From the NCBI RefSeq assembly GCF_037055355.1, contig NZ_CP146350.1, forward strand, positions 3,929,001 through 3,993,000: 64,000 nt of DNA, in the 5' to 3' direction. Source of the stretch: Streptomyces sp. DG1A-41 (GTDB lineage Bacteria; Actinomycetota; Actinomycetes; Streptomycetales; Streptomycetaceae). This document shows, piece after piece, positions 42,855 through 50,273 of this stretch. Within the stretch, counting starts at the first letter, position 1. Each line of letters starts with the position of its first letter. Below the pieces are notes generated by a model. It worked only from the letters and a program-made list of their open reading frames with translations, did not search any database and was not told where the DNA came from. The position numbers were made by a program, and so were the translations under genes.

Positions 42855-43984
42855 CGTCCCTTCGGCAGGCCGAGGATCCGCTCGGCGATGATGCTGTGCT
42901 GGATCTGCGAGGTGCCGGCCGCGATGGTGTACGACAGGGACGAGAGGCGGTCGAGCGTCCAGGGGCGGTCCAGGTCGAGGCAGTCGGCGCCCAGTACCTC
43001 GGCGGCGGCGGCGTAGAGCTCCTGGCGGGCGTGCGAGTACCGCAGCTTGAAGACCGAGCCTCCGACGCCCGGCATGCCGCCCGACGCCTGGGCCGCGCTC
43101 ACGTTCCACTGCGTCAGCCGCCACAGCGCCCGGAACTCGGCGTGGAGCCCGCCCAGCCGGCGCCGGAGGGCCGGGTCCTCCCAGCGGCCGTTCTCGCGGG
43201 CCTCGACGGCCAGTTCACCGAGGACGCGGCGGCAGGCGGCGACCTCGCCGGCGAAGGCCGTGCCGCGTTCGAAGGACAGCGTCACCATGGTCACGCGCCA
43301 GCCGTCGTTCTCGTCCCCGACCCGGTTCGCCGCCGGCACCCGCACCCCGTCGAGGAAGACCTCGGCGAACTCGGCCGACCCGGCGAGCGTGCGCAGCGGC
43401 CGTACGGTGATGCCGGGCGCGTCCATGGGCATGGCCAGCCAGGTGATGCCCCGGTGCTTGGGGGCGCCGGGGTCGGTGCGGACCAACAGCTCGCACCAGT
43501 CGGCGACTTCCGCGTGGGAGGTCCAGATCTTGGAGCCGGTCACCACGTAGTCGTCGCCGTCGCGCCACGCGCGCGTGCGCAGGGCCGCGAGGTCGGAGCC
43601 GGCGTCCGGTTCGCTGAAGCCCTGGCACCAGATCTCCTCGCCGCGCAGGATCGGCGGCAGCCAGCGCGCCCGTTGTCCGTCCGTGCCCTCGGCGGCGATC
43701 GTCGGGCCGGCGTGCAGCAGTCCCACGAAGTTGGCGCCCACGTAGGGCGCGCCCGCCTTCTCCGTCTCCTCCAGGAAGATCAGCCGGGTGGCCGGGGAGG
43801 CGTCCCAGTGGACGTCGGCGTATCCGGCGTCGTAGAGCCTGCGCTGCCAGCCGAGGTCGTAGGCCCGCCGCCCGGGCCAGTCGTCGGGGGACGGCTGGGG
43901 CGGGAGGCCGGGGAGCGTCTTCGCGAGCCACTCGCGCAGCCGGGCCCGGAACTCCTCCTCCTCGGGGGTGTCCGACAGGTCCAT
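42851..43984 (-). CDS. Acyl-CoA dehydrogenase family protein, full length
   Basis: A 377-residue acyl-CoA dehydrogenase with N-terminal MDLSDTPEEEEFRARLREWL, GFSEPDAGSDLAALRTRAWR (FAD/substrate loop, ~135), VVTGSKIWTSHAEVADWCEL (~155), and C-terminal AAGTSQIQHSIIAERILGLP. The position that is Glu in MCAD-type enzymes (Y-E-G-T) is Ala here, so the base lies elsewhere, as in isovaleryl-type or steroid-type FadEs, or in the partner. ATG 43984 overlaps the amidohydrolase TGA, and the stop overlaps the short FadE. It is co-transcribed with both under operator G1. It is the probable main subunit of a heteromeric dehydrogenase. Confidence 0.92.
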   Translation of the reverse strand: MDLSDTPEEEEFRARLREWLAKTLPGLPPQPSPDDWPGRRAYDLGWQRRLYDAGYADVHWDASPATRLIFLEETEKAGAPYVGANFVGLLHAGPTIAAEGTDGQRARWLPPILRGEEIWCQGFSEPDAGSDLAALRTRAWRDGDDYVVTGSKIWTSHAEVADWCELLVRTDPGAPKHRGITWLAMPMDAPGITVRPLRTLAGSAEFAEVFLDGVRVPAANRVGDENDGWRVTMVTLSFERGTAFAGEVAACRRVLGELAVEARENGRWEDPALRRRLGGLHAEFRALWRLTQWNVSAAQASGGMPGVGGSVFKLRYSHARQELYAAAAEVLGADCLDLDRPWTLDRLSSLSYTIAAGTSQIQHSIIAERILGLPKGR

Positions 43985-45180
43985 CAGCGGTCGAGGTCCA
44001 GGTCCAGCATCCGGATGGCGTTGCCGCGCATCAGCTTGTAGACCGTCTCGTCGTCGAGGCCCTTCACATGGTCGAGGGCGACCTCCTTGGTGTGCGGGAA
44101 GGTCGAGTCGACGTGCGGGTAGTCCGTCTCGAAGGTGGCGTTGTCCCGGCCGACCACGTCCAGGGACGCCACTCCGTGCTTGTCGCGGAAGAAGCAGCAG
44201 AAGATCTGCCGGTAGTAGTACGTCGACGGCGGCTCGGGGATCGTGTCGCGGACACCGCCCCAGGCGCGGTGCTCCTCCCAGACGTCGTCGGCGCGCTCCA
44301 GGGCGTACGGGACCCAGCCCATCTGCCCCTCGCTGTAGGCGAGTTTGAGGCGCGGGAACTTCACCAGCACCCCGCTGAAGAGGAAGTCCATCATCGAGGC
44401 CATCGCGTTGTTGAAGCTGAGCGAGGCCTGGACGGCGGGCGGGGCGTCCGGGGAGGCGGCCGGCATCTGGGACGAGGACCCGATGTGCATGTTGACGACC
44501 GTCCCGGTCTCCTGGCAGACCGCGAAGAACGGGTCCCAGTAGCCGGAGTGGATGGACGGCAGCCCGAGATGGGTGGGGATCTCGGAGAAGGTCACGGCCT
44601 TCACCCCGCGCGCGGCGTTGCGCCGGATCTCCGCGACCGCCAGCTCGACGTCCCACAGCGGGATCAGGCACAGCGGGATGAGTCGCCCGCCGCTGTCCCC
44701 GCACCACTCCTGAACCATCCAGTCGTTGTAGGCGCGCACGCAGGCGAGGGCGACCTCCTTGTCGTGCGCCTCGGCGAAGGTCTGTCCGCAGAACCGCGGG
44801 AAGCTCGGGAAGCAGAGGCTCGCCTCGACATGGTTGAGGTCCATGTCCTTCAGCCGTTCCTTCGGGTCCCAGCAGCCGGGCCGCATCTCCTGGCGGGTGA
44901 TGCCCTCCAGGGTCATCTCGTCCCGGTCGAAGCCGACGGCGGCGATGTTGCGCTTGTACGGGAACTTCAGGTCCTCGTAGATCCACCAGTCGGTGGGCGG
45001 GCCGTCCGGGTCCATCGTGATCCGGTACTTGCCGCCGATGTAGGCGAGTTCACCGATCCCGGCGGTCAGCGCCTTGGGGCCGCGGTCGCGGTACTTGGCC
45101 GGCAGCCACGTCTCGAAGAGGTGGGCCGGCTCGATCACGTGGTCGTCGACGCTGATGATGCGGGGCAGTTCGGTCGCCAT
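43984..45180 (-). CDS. Amidohydrolase family protein (amidohydrolase_2/ACMSD-like)
   Basis: A 398-residue TIM-barrel metal hydrolase: ISVDDHVIEPAHLFETWL (the N-terminal D-x-H metal motif, ~10), HVEASLCFPSFPRFCGQTF, VNMHIGSSSQMPAASPDAPP (the barrel His, ~212) and GRDNATFETDYPHVDSTFPH near the C-terminus (conserved Asp). The class includes decarboxylases such as ACMSD and hydrolases acting on cyclic or aromatic acids. In such clusters they often act on ring-derived intermediates. ATG 45180 follows GGAGGGG. It is the first gene of the unit with two acyl-CoA dehydrogenases, with operator G1 25 bp upstream, divergent from the acyl-CoA synthetase. Confidence 0.88.
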   Translation of the reverse strand: MATELPRIISVDDHVIEPAHLFETWLPAKYRDRGPKALTAGIGELAYIGGKYRITMDPDGPPTDWWIYEDLKFPYKRNIAAVGFDRDEMTLEGITRQEMRPGCWDPKERLKDMDLNHVEASLCFPSFPRFCGQTFAEAHDKEVALACVRAYNDWMVQEWCGDSGGRLIPLCLIPLWDVELAVAEIRRNAARGVKAVTFSEIPTHLGLPSIHSGYWDPFFAVCQETGTVVNMHIGSSSQMPAASPDAPPAVQASLSFNNAMASMMDFLFSGVLVKFPRLKLAYSEGQMGWVPYALERADDVWEEHRAWGGVRDTIPEPPSTYYYRQIFCCFFRDKHGVASLDVVGRDNATFETDYPHVDSTFPHTKEVALDHVKGLDDETVYKLMRGNAIRMLDLDLDR

Positions 45181-45207
45181 GGGTCCCCTCCGCCGGACGG
45201 TACTTAT

Positions 45208-45222
45208 CTGATGCAACGTCAG
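45208..45222. promoter_or_regulatory. Acyl-CoA regulon operator, site G1
   Basis: CTGATG-CAA-CGTCAG, extended by TAT/ATA on both sides (45205-45225). It is 27 bp upstream of the amidohydrolase start and 26 bp, centre to centre about 27 bp, from G2. Confidence 0.85.
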
Positions 45223-45234
45223 ATAGCATCCCAC

Positions 45235-45249
45235 CTGACGACCCGTCAG
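45235..45249. promoter_or_regulatory. Acyl-CoA regulon operator, site G2
   Basis: CTGACG-ACC-CGTCAG, a perfect 6-3-6 repeat 20 bp before the acyl-CoA synthetase start. It completes the paired layout of this divergent promoter. Confidence 0.88.
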
Positions 45250-45269
45250 CCAAGGAGCCGGGGGCAGCC

Positions 45270-46784
45270 GTGAACGAGACCCCGCACGCCCTGAGTTCGT
45301 CCCGCACGCTGTGGGAACTGGTCACCCGGCGCGCCGCCCTCACTCCCGACCGGTCCCTCTTCCTCCAGGACGACCGACCTGGGCGGCGCACGCTCACCTT
45401 CGGCGGCCTGCGTACGCGTGCCGAGCGGGTCGCGGCCGGCCTGTACGGCATGGGCGTACGCCCCGGCACGGTGGTCGCCTGGCAGCTGCCCACCCGTATC
45501 GAGACGGCCCTGCTCTCCTTCGCGCTGGCCCGCCTCGGCGCCGTGCAGACCCCGGTGATCCCCTTCCACCGGGACCGCGAGGTCGGCTTCGCGCTGCGCG
45601 AGTCGAAGGCGGAGTTCTTCGCGGTGCCGGGCGAGTGGCGGGGCTTCGACCACACGCGGATGGCACGGCGGCTCGGCGCGAAGGGCGTCTTCGAGGCGTA
45701 CGACGACCTGCCGGACGGCGACCCGTCCGTGCTGCCTCCCCCGCCCTCCGACGGCACCGCGGTCCGCTGGATCTACTGGACGTCCGGCACGACCTCCACC
45801 CCCAAGGGCGTACTGCACACGGACCGTTCGCTGCTCTCGGGCGGCTCCTGCCTCGCCCACGCCCTGCGGCCCACGGCGGACGACGTGGGGTCGATCGCCT
45901 TCCCCTACGCCCACATAGGCGGGCCCGACTACACGGTGATGCTGCTGTTGTACGGCTTCCCGGCGGTGCTGTTCGAGCAGTTCGCGCTGCCGGAGGCGCT
46001 GGAGGCCTACCGGCGGCACGGGGTGACGGTGGCGGGCGGGTCGACGGCGTTCTACTCGATGTTCCTGGCGGAGCAGCGCAAGCAGCCGGGCGTTCCGATC
46101 GTCCCCTCACTGCGACTGCTGGCGGGGGGCGGGGCGCCCAAGCCGCCGGAGCTGTACCACGCCGTCGTACGCGAGATGGGCGTGCGGCTCACCCACGGCT
46201 ACGGCATGACCGAGGTGCCGATGATCACCATGGGGGCACCGGACGACACCCCCGAGCTGCTGGCGACGACCGAGGGGCGGCCGCCGGAGGGGATGGAGAT
46301 ACGGATCGTGGACGGGGAGGTGCGGTTGCGCGGGGAGGCCGTGTGCCGGGGCTATCTGGATCCGGGGCAGACGGCCGAGGCCTTCGACGAGGAGGGGTTC
46401 CTGCGCACGGGCGACTTGGGCCGCCTGACGGACACCGGGCACCTGGTCCTCACCGGCCGGCTGAAGGACGTGATCATCCGCAAGGGCGAGAACATCTCGG
46501 CCCAGGAGATCGAGGACCTGCTGCACCGGCATCCGGCGGTCGGGGACGTGGCGGTGATCGGGCTGCCGGACGCGGCGCGCGGGGAGTTGGTGTGCGCGGT
46601 GGTGGAACAGCCCCCGGGAGCCGAGGCCCTGACGCTCGCGGCCGCGACCGCCTTCCTGCGCGCCGAGGGACTCTCCGTGCACAAGCTGCCGGAGCGGCTG
46701 GAGGTGGTGGACGCCCTTCCGCGGGGCGAGACCCTGCGGAAGGTGCTGAAGTACAAGCTGCGCGAGCGTTATGCGGACACGTGA
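45270..46784 (+). CDS. AMP-forming acyl-CoA synthetase (ANL superfamily)
   Basis: A 504-residue adenylate-forming enzyme. The P-loop is IYWTSGTTSTPKGVLHTDRS (~170-189), with LTHGYGMTEVPMITMGAPD (~305) as the A5 motif, FLRTGDLGRLTDTG (~376), and RLKDVIIRKGENISAQEIED as A8 (~397). The C-terminal acylating Lys is in PRGETLRKVLKYKLRER. It activates a carboxylic acid to acyl-CoA by way of an acyl-AMP. It has the 4-coumarate/fatty-acyl size and could start the pathway encoded around it. GTG 45270 has AAGGAG upstream. It is driven by operator G2 and divergent from the amidohydrolase unit. The true substrate class is unknown. Confidence 0.92.
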   Translation: MNETPHALSSSRTLWELVTRRAALTPDRSLFLQDDRPGRRTLTFGGLRTRAERVAAGLYGMGVRPGTVVAWQLPTRIETALLSFALARLGAVQTPVIPFHRDREVGFALRESKAEFFAVPGEWRGFDHTRMARRLGAKGVFEAYDDLPDGDPSVLPPPPSDGTAVRWIYWTSGTTSTPKGVLHTDRSLLSGGSCLAHALRPTADDVGSIAFPYAHIGGPDYTVMLLLYGFPAVLFEQFALPEALEAYRRHGVTVAGGSTAFYSMFLAEQRKQPGVPIVPSLRLLAGGGAPKPPELYHAVVREMGVRLTHGYGMTEVPMITMGAPDDTPELLATTEGRPPEGMEIRIVDGEVRLRGEAVCRGYLDPGQTAEAFDEEGFLRTGDLGRLTDTGHLVLTGRLKDVIIRKGENISAQEIEDLLHRHPAVGDVAVIGLPDAARGELVCAVVEQPPGAEALTLAAATAFLRAEGLSVHKLPERLEVVDALPRGETLRKVLKYKLRERYADT

Positions 46785-46804
46785 CTCATTCCGCGCACGT
46801 GCGG

Positions 46805-47317
46805 CTACTCGGGCACGGTGAAGTAGCGGGCGAAGGCGGACACGACCTCGGCCTCACCGACCTTGCCGTCCCCGTCCGCGTCGAGCGTGGCGGCGGCCGT
46901 GCCGGCGATGTCCTCGGAGACGCCGAGGCACTTCAGGACGCGGGCGGCCTCCTCGACCGTCGCCGCGCCGTCGCCGTCGGTGTCGGCCACGTCCAGGGCC
47001 GCGTGCAGGAAGGGACGGGCGATCTCGGCGAAGCGGTCGGGGTTGTCGCGAAGGCGCTTGACCGCGCCGCCCACGAACTCCTCGCGCGTGATGCGCTGGT
47101 CGCCGTCACGGTCCGCTATCCCGGCCATGCCCTGCCAGAAGCCCTCGGCGCCGCCGTACAGCGCCTGCCCCTTGTCGGACCGGGCCGCTACGGCGAACTC
47201 CATGAGCAGCGCCTTGGCCGCGCCGTAGAAGTCCTCGCGGTCGATGTAGCCGTTGCCGTCCTGGTCGAAGGTGGCGAACCGGGCGGCGATCCTGCGCTCG
47301 TACTCGCTGCTGACCAT
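46805..47317 (-). CDS. EF-hand calcium-binding protein (calerythrin-like)
   Basis: A 170-residue protein with four EF-hand loops: DQDGNGYIDREDF, DRDGDQRITREEF, DTDGDGAATVEEA and DADGDGKVGEAEV. Each shows Asp/Asn/Gly at the calcium-coordinating positions, with a Glu at position 12. The size and loop pattern match calerythrin and other Streptomyces calcium-buffering or sensing proteins. The third loop has AAT where a hydrophobic residue is expected, but coordination residues remain. ATG 47317 has GAAAGAG upstream; in-frame codons further up lack coding character. It is cytosolic. It is convergent with the acyl-CoA synthetase, the stops being 20 bp apart. Confidence 0.92.
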   Translation of the reverse strand: MVSSEYERRIAARFATFDQDGNGYIDREDFYGAAKALLMEFAVAARSDKGQALYGGAEGFWQGMAGIADRDGDQRITREEFVGGAVKRLRDNPDRFAEIARPFLHAALDVADTDGDGAATVEEAARVLKCLGVSEDIAGTAAATLDADGDGKVGEAEVVSAFARYFTVPE

Positions 47318-47485
47318 GTCTCTTTCGGGCCGCCTTACGTCGGGTGGGATGCTTCTCGCTCGGAGCGTACGACGGAGGGGGCCGTTCGGGCGCGGGAAAA
47401 CGTCACTTGTGCCAAGACCGGGGGAATTCCGGGACAACAGGGTGTCTGAACGGCAGCACTCGCCCTACCGTGCGTCATCGGCGCC

Positions 47486-47866
47486 TCACGCGGACAGGGG
47501 TTCGCCCTCGTCACCCAGGGCCGCGTCCAGATCGCCGTACACGTCGAAGAGCCTGCGTACGCCCAGCGCGCCGAGGACCCGGTTGACATGGGACCCGTCG
47601 GCCGCGCCCCGGGCGGGCAGCACGAGGCGCAGCCGGCCCTGGCAGGAGCGGATCAGACGGCGGGCGGCGATGAGCACGCCGACGCCGCTGGAGTCGCAGA
47701 AGAACACCTCGGACAGGTCGAGTACGAGACAGTGGTGCCCCTCGGCCACCGCGTCGTGCACACGCTGACGCAGCACCGGCGACGTCACCAGATCCAGCTC
47801 GCCCGACACCTGGAGCACGGCCCATCCGCCCTGCTCACCGCCGGTCACTTTGAAGGTCACCACCAC
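47486..47866 (-). CDS. STAS-domain anti-sigma factor antagonist
   Basis: A 126-residue single STAS domain: VLQVSGELDLVTSPVLRQRV opens the fold, and VLDLSEVFFCDSSGVGVLIA (~48-67) carries the phosphorylatable Ser of the DSSG motif. The rest is RRLFDVYGDLDAAL. STAS antagonists bind RsbW-type kinases (such as the protein at 41044) and free a sigma factor when unphosphorylated. Whether these two act together is only suggested by their co-location 6 kb apart. The start is GTG-type at 47866, and the gene is transcribed alone. Confidence 0.9.
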   Translation of the reverse strand: MVVTFKVTGGEQGGWAVLQVSGELDLVTSPVLRQRVHDAVAEGHHCLVLDLSEVFFCDSSGVGVLIAARRLIRSCQGRLRLVLPARGAADGSHVNRVLGALGVRRLFDVYGDLDAALGDEGEPLSA

Positions 47867-48227
47867 GCCCTTCGATCGCCAAAACGGAAGCAGTCCCTAC
47901 GCTTCCTTGCAGCGCGGCTGCCCAGCGGCCGTTCCCTGAAACACAACCCGAAAAACGGATCCCCCCGAGAAGAGGCTTATTTTAGTCGGCTTCGATCCTG
48001 TTCGATCCTCTTCAGTCAGGTCTGATCAGAGGACGGGTGGGTAGGCGCGGCCTGACGGCACCCGGTACGAGCGCCGGTGACCCTCTACCACCTGCGGCCG
48101 GTCAGGGGGCGCACATTGCCACAAAGGGGCGTGCGCTGCCGGACGTGCCGACTACATTCGGGGAGGTGACGGACACAGACTGGACAGATCACGGGCGCGG
48201 CACATGAGCAGGGGGTGAAGGGGCCGC
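47867..48227. other. Intergenic region before the ECF sigma gene
   Basis: About 361 bp separating the divergent STAS and sigma genes. It holds the promoters of both. I see no convincing -35/-10 pair, and no supported small gene (a tiny frame at 48166 was rejected). Confidence 0.4.
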
Positions 48228-48809
48228 ATGGCGAAAAGGGACGTACCGCCCCGCTGGGACCGCAAGATGCAGCAGCGGCTCGCCCGCGGGGAGGCCGCCG
48301 CCCTCGGTGAGCTCTACGACCGGTTCGCCTCCCTCGTGCACGGCCTCGCCCACCGCGTCCTCGGCGACGAGCGCGCCGCCGACGGCATCACGCGCGAGGT
48401 CTTCATCCACGTCTGGGAGCATCCGGACGCCTACGACCCCAGACAGGGCCCTCTGCGCACCTGGGTCGCCGCACTGACCCACCGCCTGGCCGTCCAGCGC
48501 CTGCGCGCCACCGAGACCGCCGCCCTCGCCCGCGAAGGCTCGGGCACCACCGAGGAACTGGAGCGCAAGGTGCGCCGGGCCTCGGTCGCAGCCCGCGCCG
48601 ACTACATCGTCCAGTCCATGCCGGTTCCGCTGCGCTCGGCCCTGGAGCGGGCCTACTTCCAGCGCCGCGACTACCGCCAGACCGCCACCGACCTCGGCAT
48701 CACCGAGGACGAGGCCCGCCGCCGCCTCCGCCTGGGCCTGCAACTCCTGTCCACCGCCCACGACTCCGAGGCACCCGGCGCACCACCCGGATACGGGGGT
48801 GCGGTGTGA
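48228..48809 (+). CDS. RNA polymerase ECF-type sigma factor
   Basis: A 193-residue sigma-70-family ECF protein. Region 2 is seen in ALGELYDRFASLVHGLAHRV and VFIHVWEHPDAYDPRQGPLR (~50-70, the -10 recognition helix with its characteristic 'W-x-H-P-x-A'). Region 4 HTH is seen in FQRRDYRQTATDLGITEDEARRRL. A Thr/Ser-rich linker lies between. The downstream anti-sigma protein overlaps its stop (GTGA), the usual layout of a sigma/anti-sigma pair. ATG 48228 is preceded by GGGG/GAAGGGG. Target promoters are unknown. Similar proteins in Streptomyces respond to envelope or redox stress. Confidence 0.92.
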   Translation: MAKRDVPPRWDRKMQQRLARGEAAALGELYDRFASLVHGLAHRVLGDERAADGITREVFIHVWEHPDAYDPRQGPLRTWVAALTHRLAVQRLRATETAALAREGSGTTEELERKVRRASVAARADYIVQSMPVPLRSALERAYFQRRDYRQTATDLGITEDEARRRLRLGLQLLSTAHDSEAPGAPPGYGGAV

Positions 48810-50236
48810 ACGGGCCGGACCGGTTCGAGGCGTACGACGACGCGGGCGACGACGGGCACGAGGAGAAGGACAACGCCCAGAGCGAAAGCGGCATCAGAGG
48901 CGAATGCGGCGAAAGCACGCACAACACGGATGCCCCCGGCTTGCCTTCAGGACCGGACGGGACGAGCACCCCCGGCGGACCGGTCGGGTCCGGCCACGGC
49001 GACGGGCAGGAGCCCGGGCGTCCGCCGCGGATCCCCACGCCCCGGGCCTCCGTCGAGGACAGCGGGCTGCCGTTGCCCGCGCTGGAGGAACTGGGGGACG
49101 CGGCATCGCCGCCGCCCGTACGGCCCGTGTTCGAGCACCCCGTGCTGAAGGCCTTGCTCGGCGCCTGGGCGCTGGCCGCGTGCTCGGCCGAGGAGGCCAC
49201 GGCCGTCGAGGAGCACCTCGGCGAATGCGGCGCGTGTGCCGACGAGGCGCGGCGGCTGCGCGAGGCGGTCGGACTGCTGCACCGCCCCGACAGCCTCGAC
49301 CTGGACCCGGGCCTGCGCACGCGGGTCCTGGAGTCCTGCCTGGAGCGCCGCCCGCCGCGCATCCCGGTGCCGGACTGGGCCGCCGCGTACGACGCCGAGA
49401 CCGCGCGCCTGGACGCCCTGCTCCAGGACTTCGGCGACGCCGAGTGGCACGCCCCGGTACGGCTGCGCTGGTTCCGGGCCGACGAGGCCACGAGTCGCCG
49501 TACCACCGTCGCCGGCGTCATCGCGCATCTGCTCAGCGTGGACGGGCTGGTGGCGATCGCGCTGGGCCTCGACGACCCGCTGGGCGACGTCACGCCCCGG
49601 CGCCCGACCCCGGCGGCCCGCACCGAGGCGTACTGGAGGGCCTCCCACTTCCCGCCCACCCGCGCCGTGCGGGGGCCCTGGCGGGAGCAGGGCCACAACC
49701 TCGTCCGCACGGTGTCCTTCACGGGCAGCGGCGTCGGCGGGATGCCGGTGCCGTACGGCGACTTCGAACTGCCCCTGCACGACGCGATGCTCGACCGGGC
49801 CTTCGAGTGCTGGGTGCACGCGGAGGACATCGCGGACGCGGTCGACTACCCGTACGACCCGCCCTCGCCGCGCCATCTGCACCGCATGATCGACCTGGCC
49901 GCCCGCATGCTGCCGGACGCCCTGGCCCACCGCCGCCGCACCGGCCTCGCGGCACCCGCCCCCCACCGCCACCTCGTGACAGCGGGCGAACCGGGCCGCA
50001 GCCTCCGCCTGGAGATCGAGGGCTCGGGCGGCGGCGAGTGGCTGATCCCCCTCGACTCCCCCGCCGCGAAGGGCTCCCCCGAACACGAGGTGGCCCACGT
50101 GGCCCTGGACGGTGTCGAGTTCTGCCGCCTGGCAGCGGGCCACGTGCCCCCGCAGGAGGCGGCAGCGGGCCAGGTGGGAGACGGGGAGGCGATCAGGGAC
50201 TTCCTGTTCGCGGCCGCGTCACTGAGCAGGATGTGA
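48806..50236 (+). CDS. Anti-sigma zinc-finger protein fused to a mycothiol-maleylpyruvate-isomerase-like domain
   Basis: A 476-residue protein with three parts. Residues 1-110 are acidic and low complexity. Residues ~115-160 hold a ZAS-type motif (EEHLGECGACADEARRLREA, giving H-x3-C-x2-C) that binds the sigma factor. Residues ~185-470 form an MDMPI/DinB-like mycothiol-dependent domain (WFRADEATSRRTTVAGVIAHL; WVHAEDIADAVDYPYDPPS). The ZAS core matches anti-sigma factors for ECF sigmas, and the catalytic-fold C-terminus is unusual. It is coupled to the sigma gene by a 4-nt overlap. A redox or thiol signal acting on the ZAS Cys pair is a fair inference; a soluble rather than membrane anti-sigma is suggested by the lack of a TM helix. 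Confidence 0.82.
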   Translation: MNGPDRFEAYDDAGDDGHEEKDNAQSESGIRGECGESTHNTDAPGLPSGPDGTSTPGGPVGSGHGDGQEPGRPPRIPTPRASVEDSGLPLPALEELGDAASPPPVRPVFEHPVLKALLGAWALAACSAEEATAVEEHLGECGACADEARRLREAVGLLHRPDSLDLDPGLRTRVLESCLERRPPRIPVPDWAAAYDAETARLDALLQDFGDAEWHAPVRLRWFRADEATSRRTTVAGVIAHLLSVDGLVAIALGLDDPLGDVTPRRPTPAARTEAYWRASHFPPTRAVRGPWREQGHNLVRTVSFTGSGVGGMPVPYGDFELPLHDAMLDRAFECWVHAEDIADAVDYPYDPPSPRHLHRMIDLAARMLPDALAHRRRTGLAAPAPHRHLVTAGEPGRSLRLEIEGSGGGEWLIPLDSPAAKGSPEHEVAHVALDGVEFCRLAAGHVPPQEAAAGQVGDGEAIRDFLFAAASLSRM

Positions 50237-50273
50237 GTGGCCCAGGGGCTTGATCGCTCAGGGGCTTGGTGGC

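Noticed and set aside
48166..48207. A 13-codon leader peptide before the ECF sigma gene
   Set aside because: The GTG overlaps its only Shine-Dalgarno-like bases (GGGGAGG), leaving no spacer, and the frame shows no coding bias.
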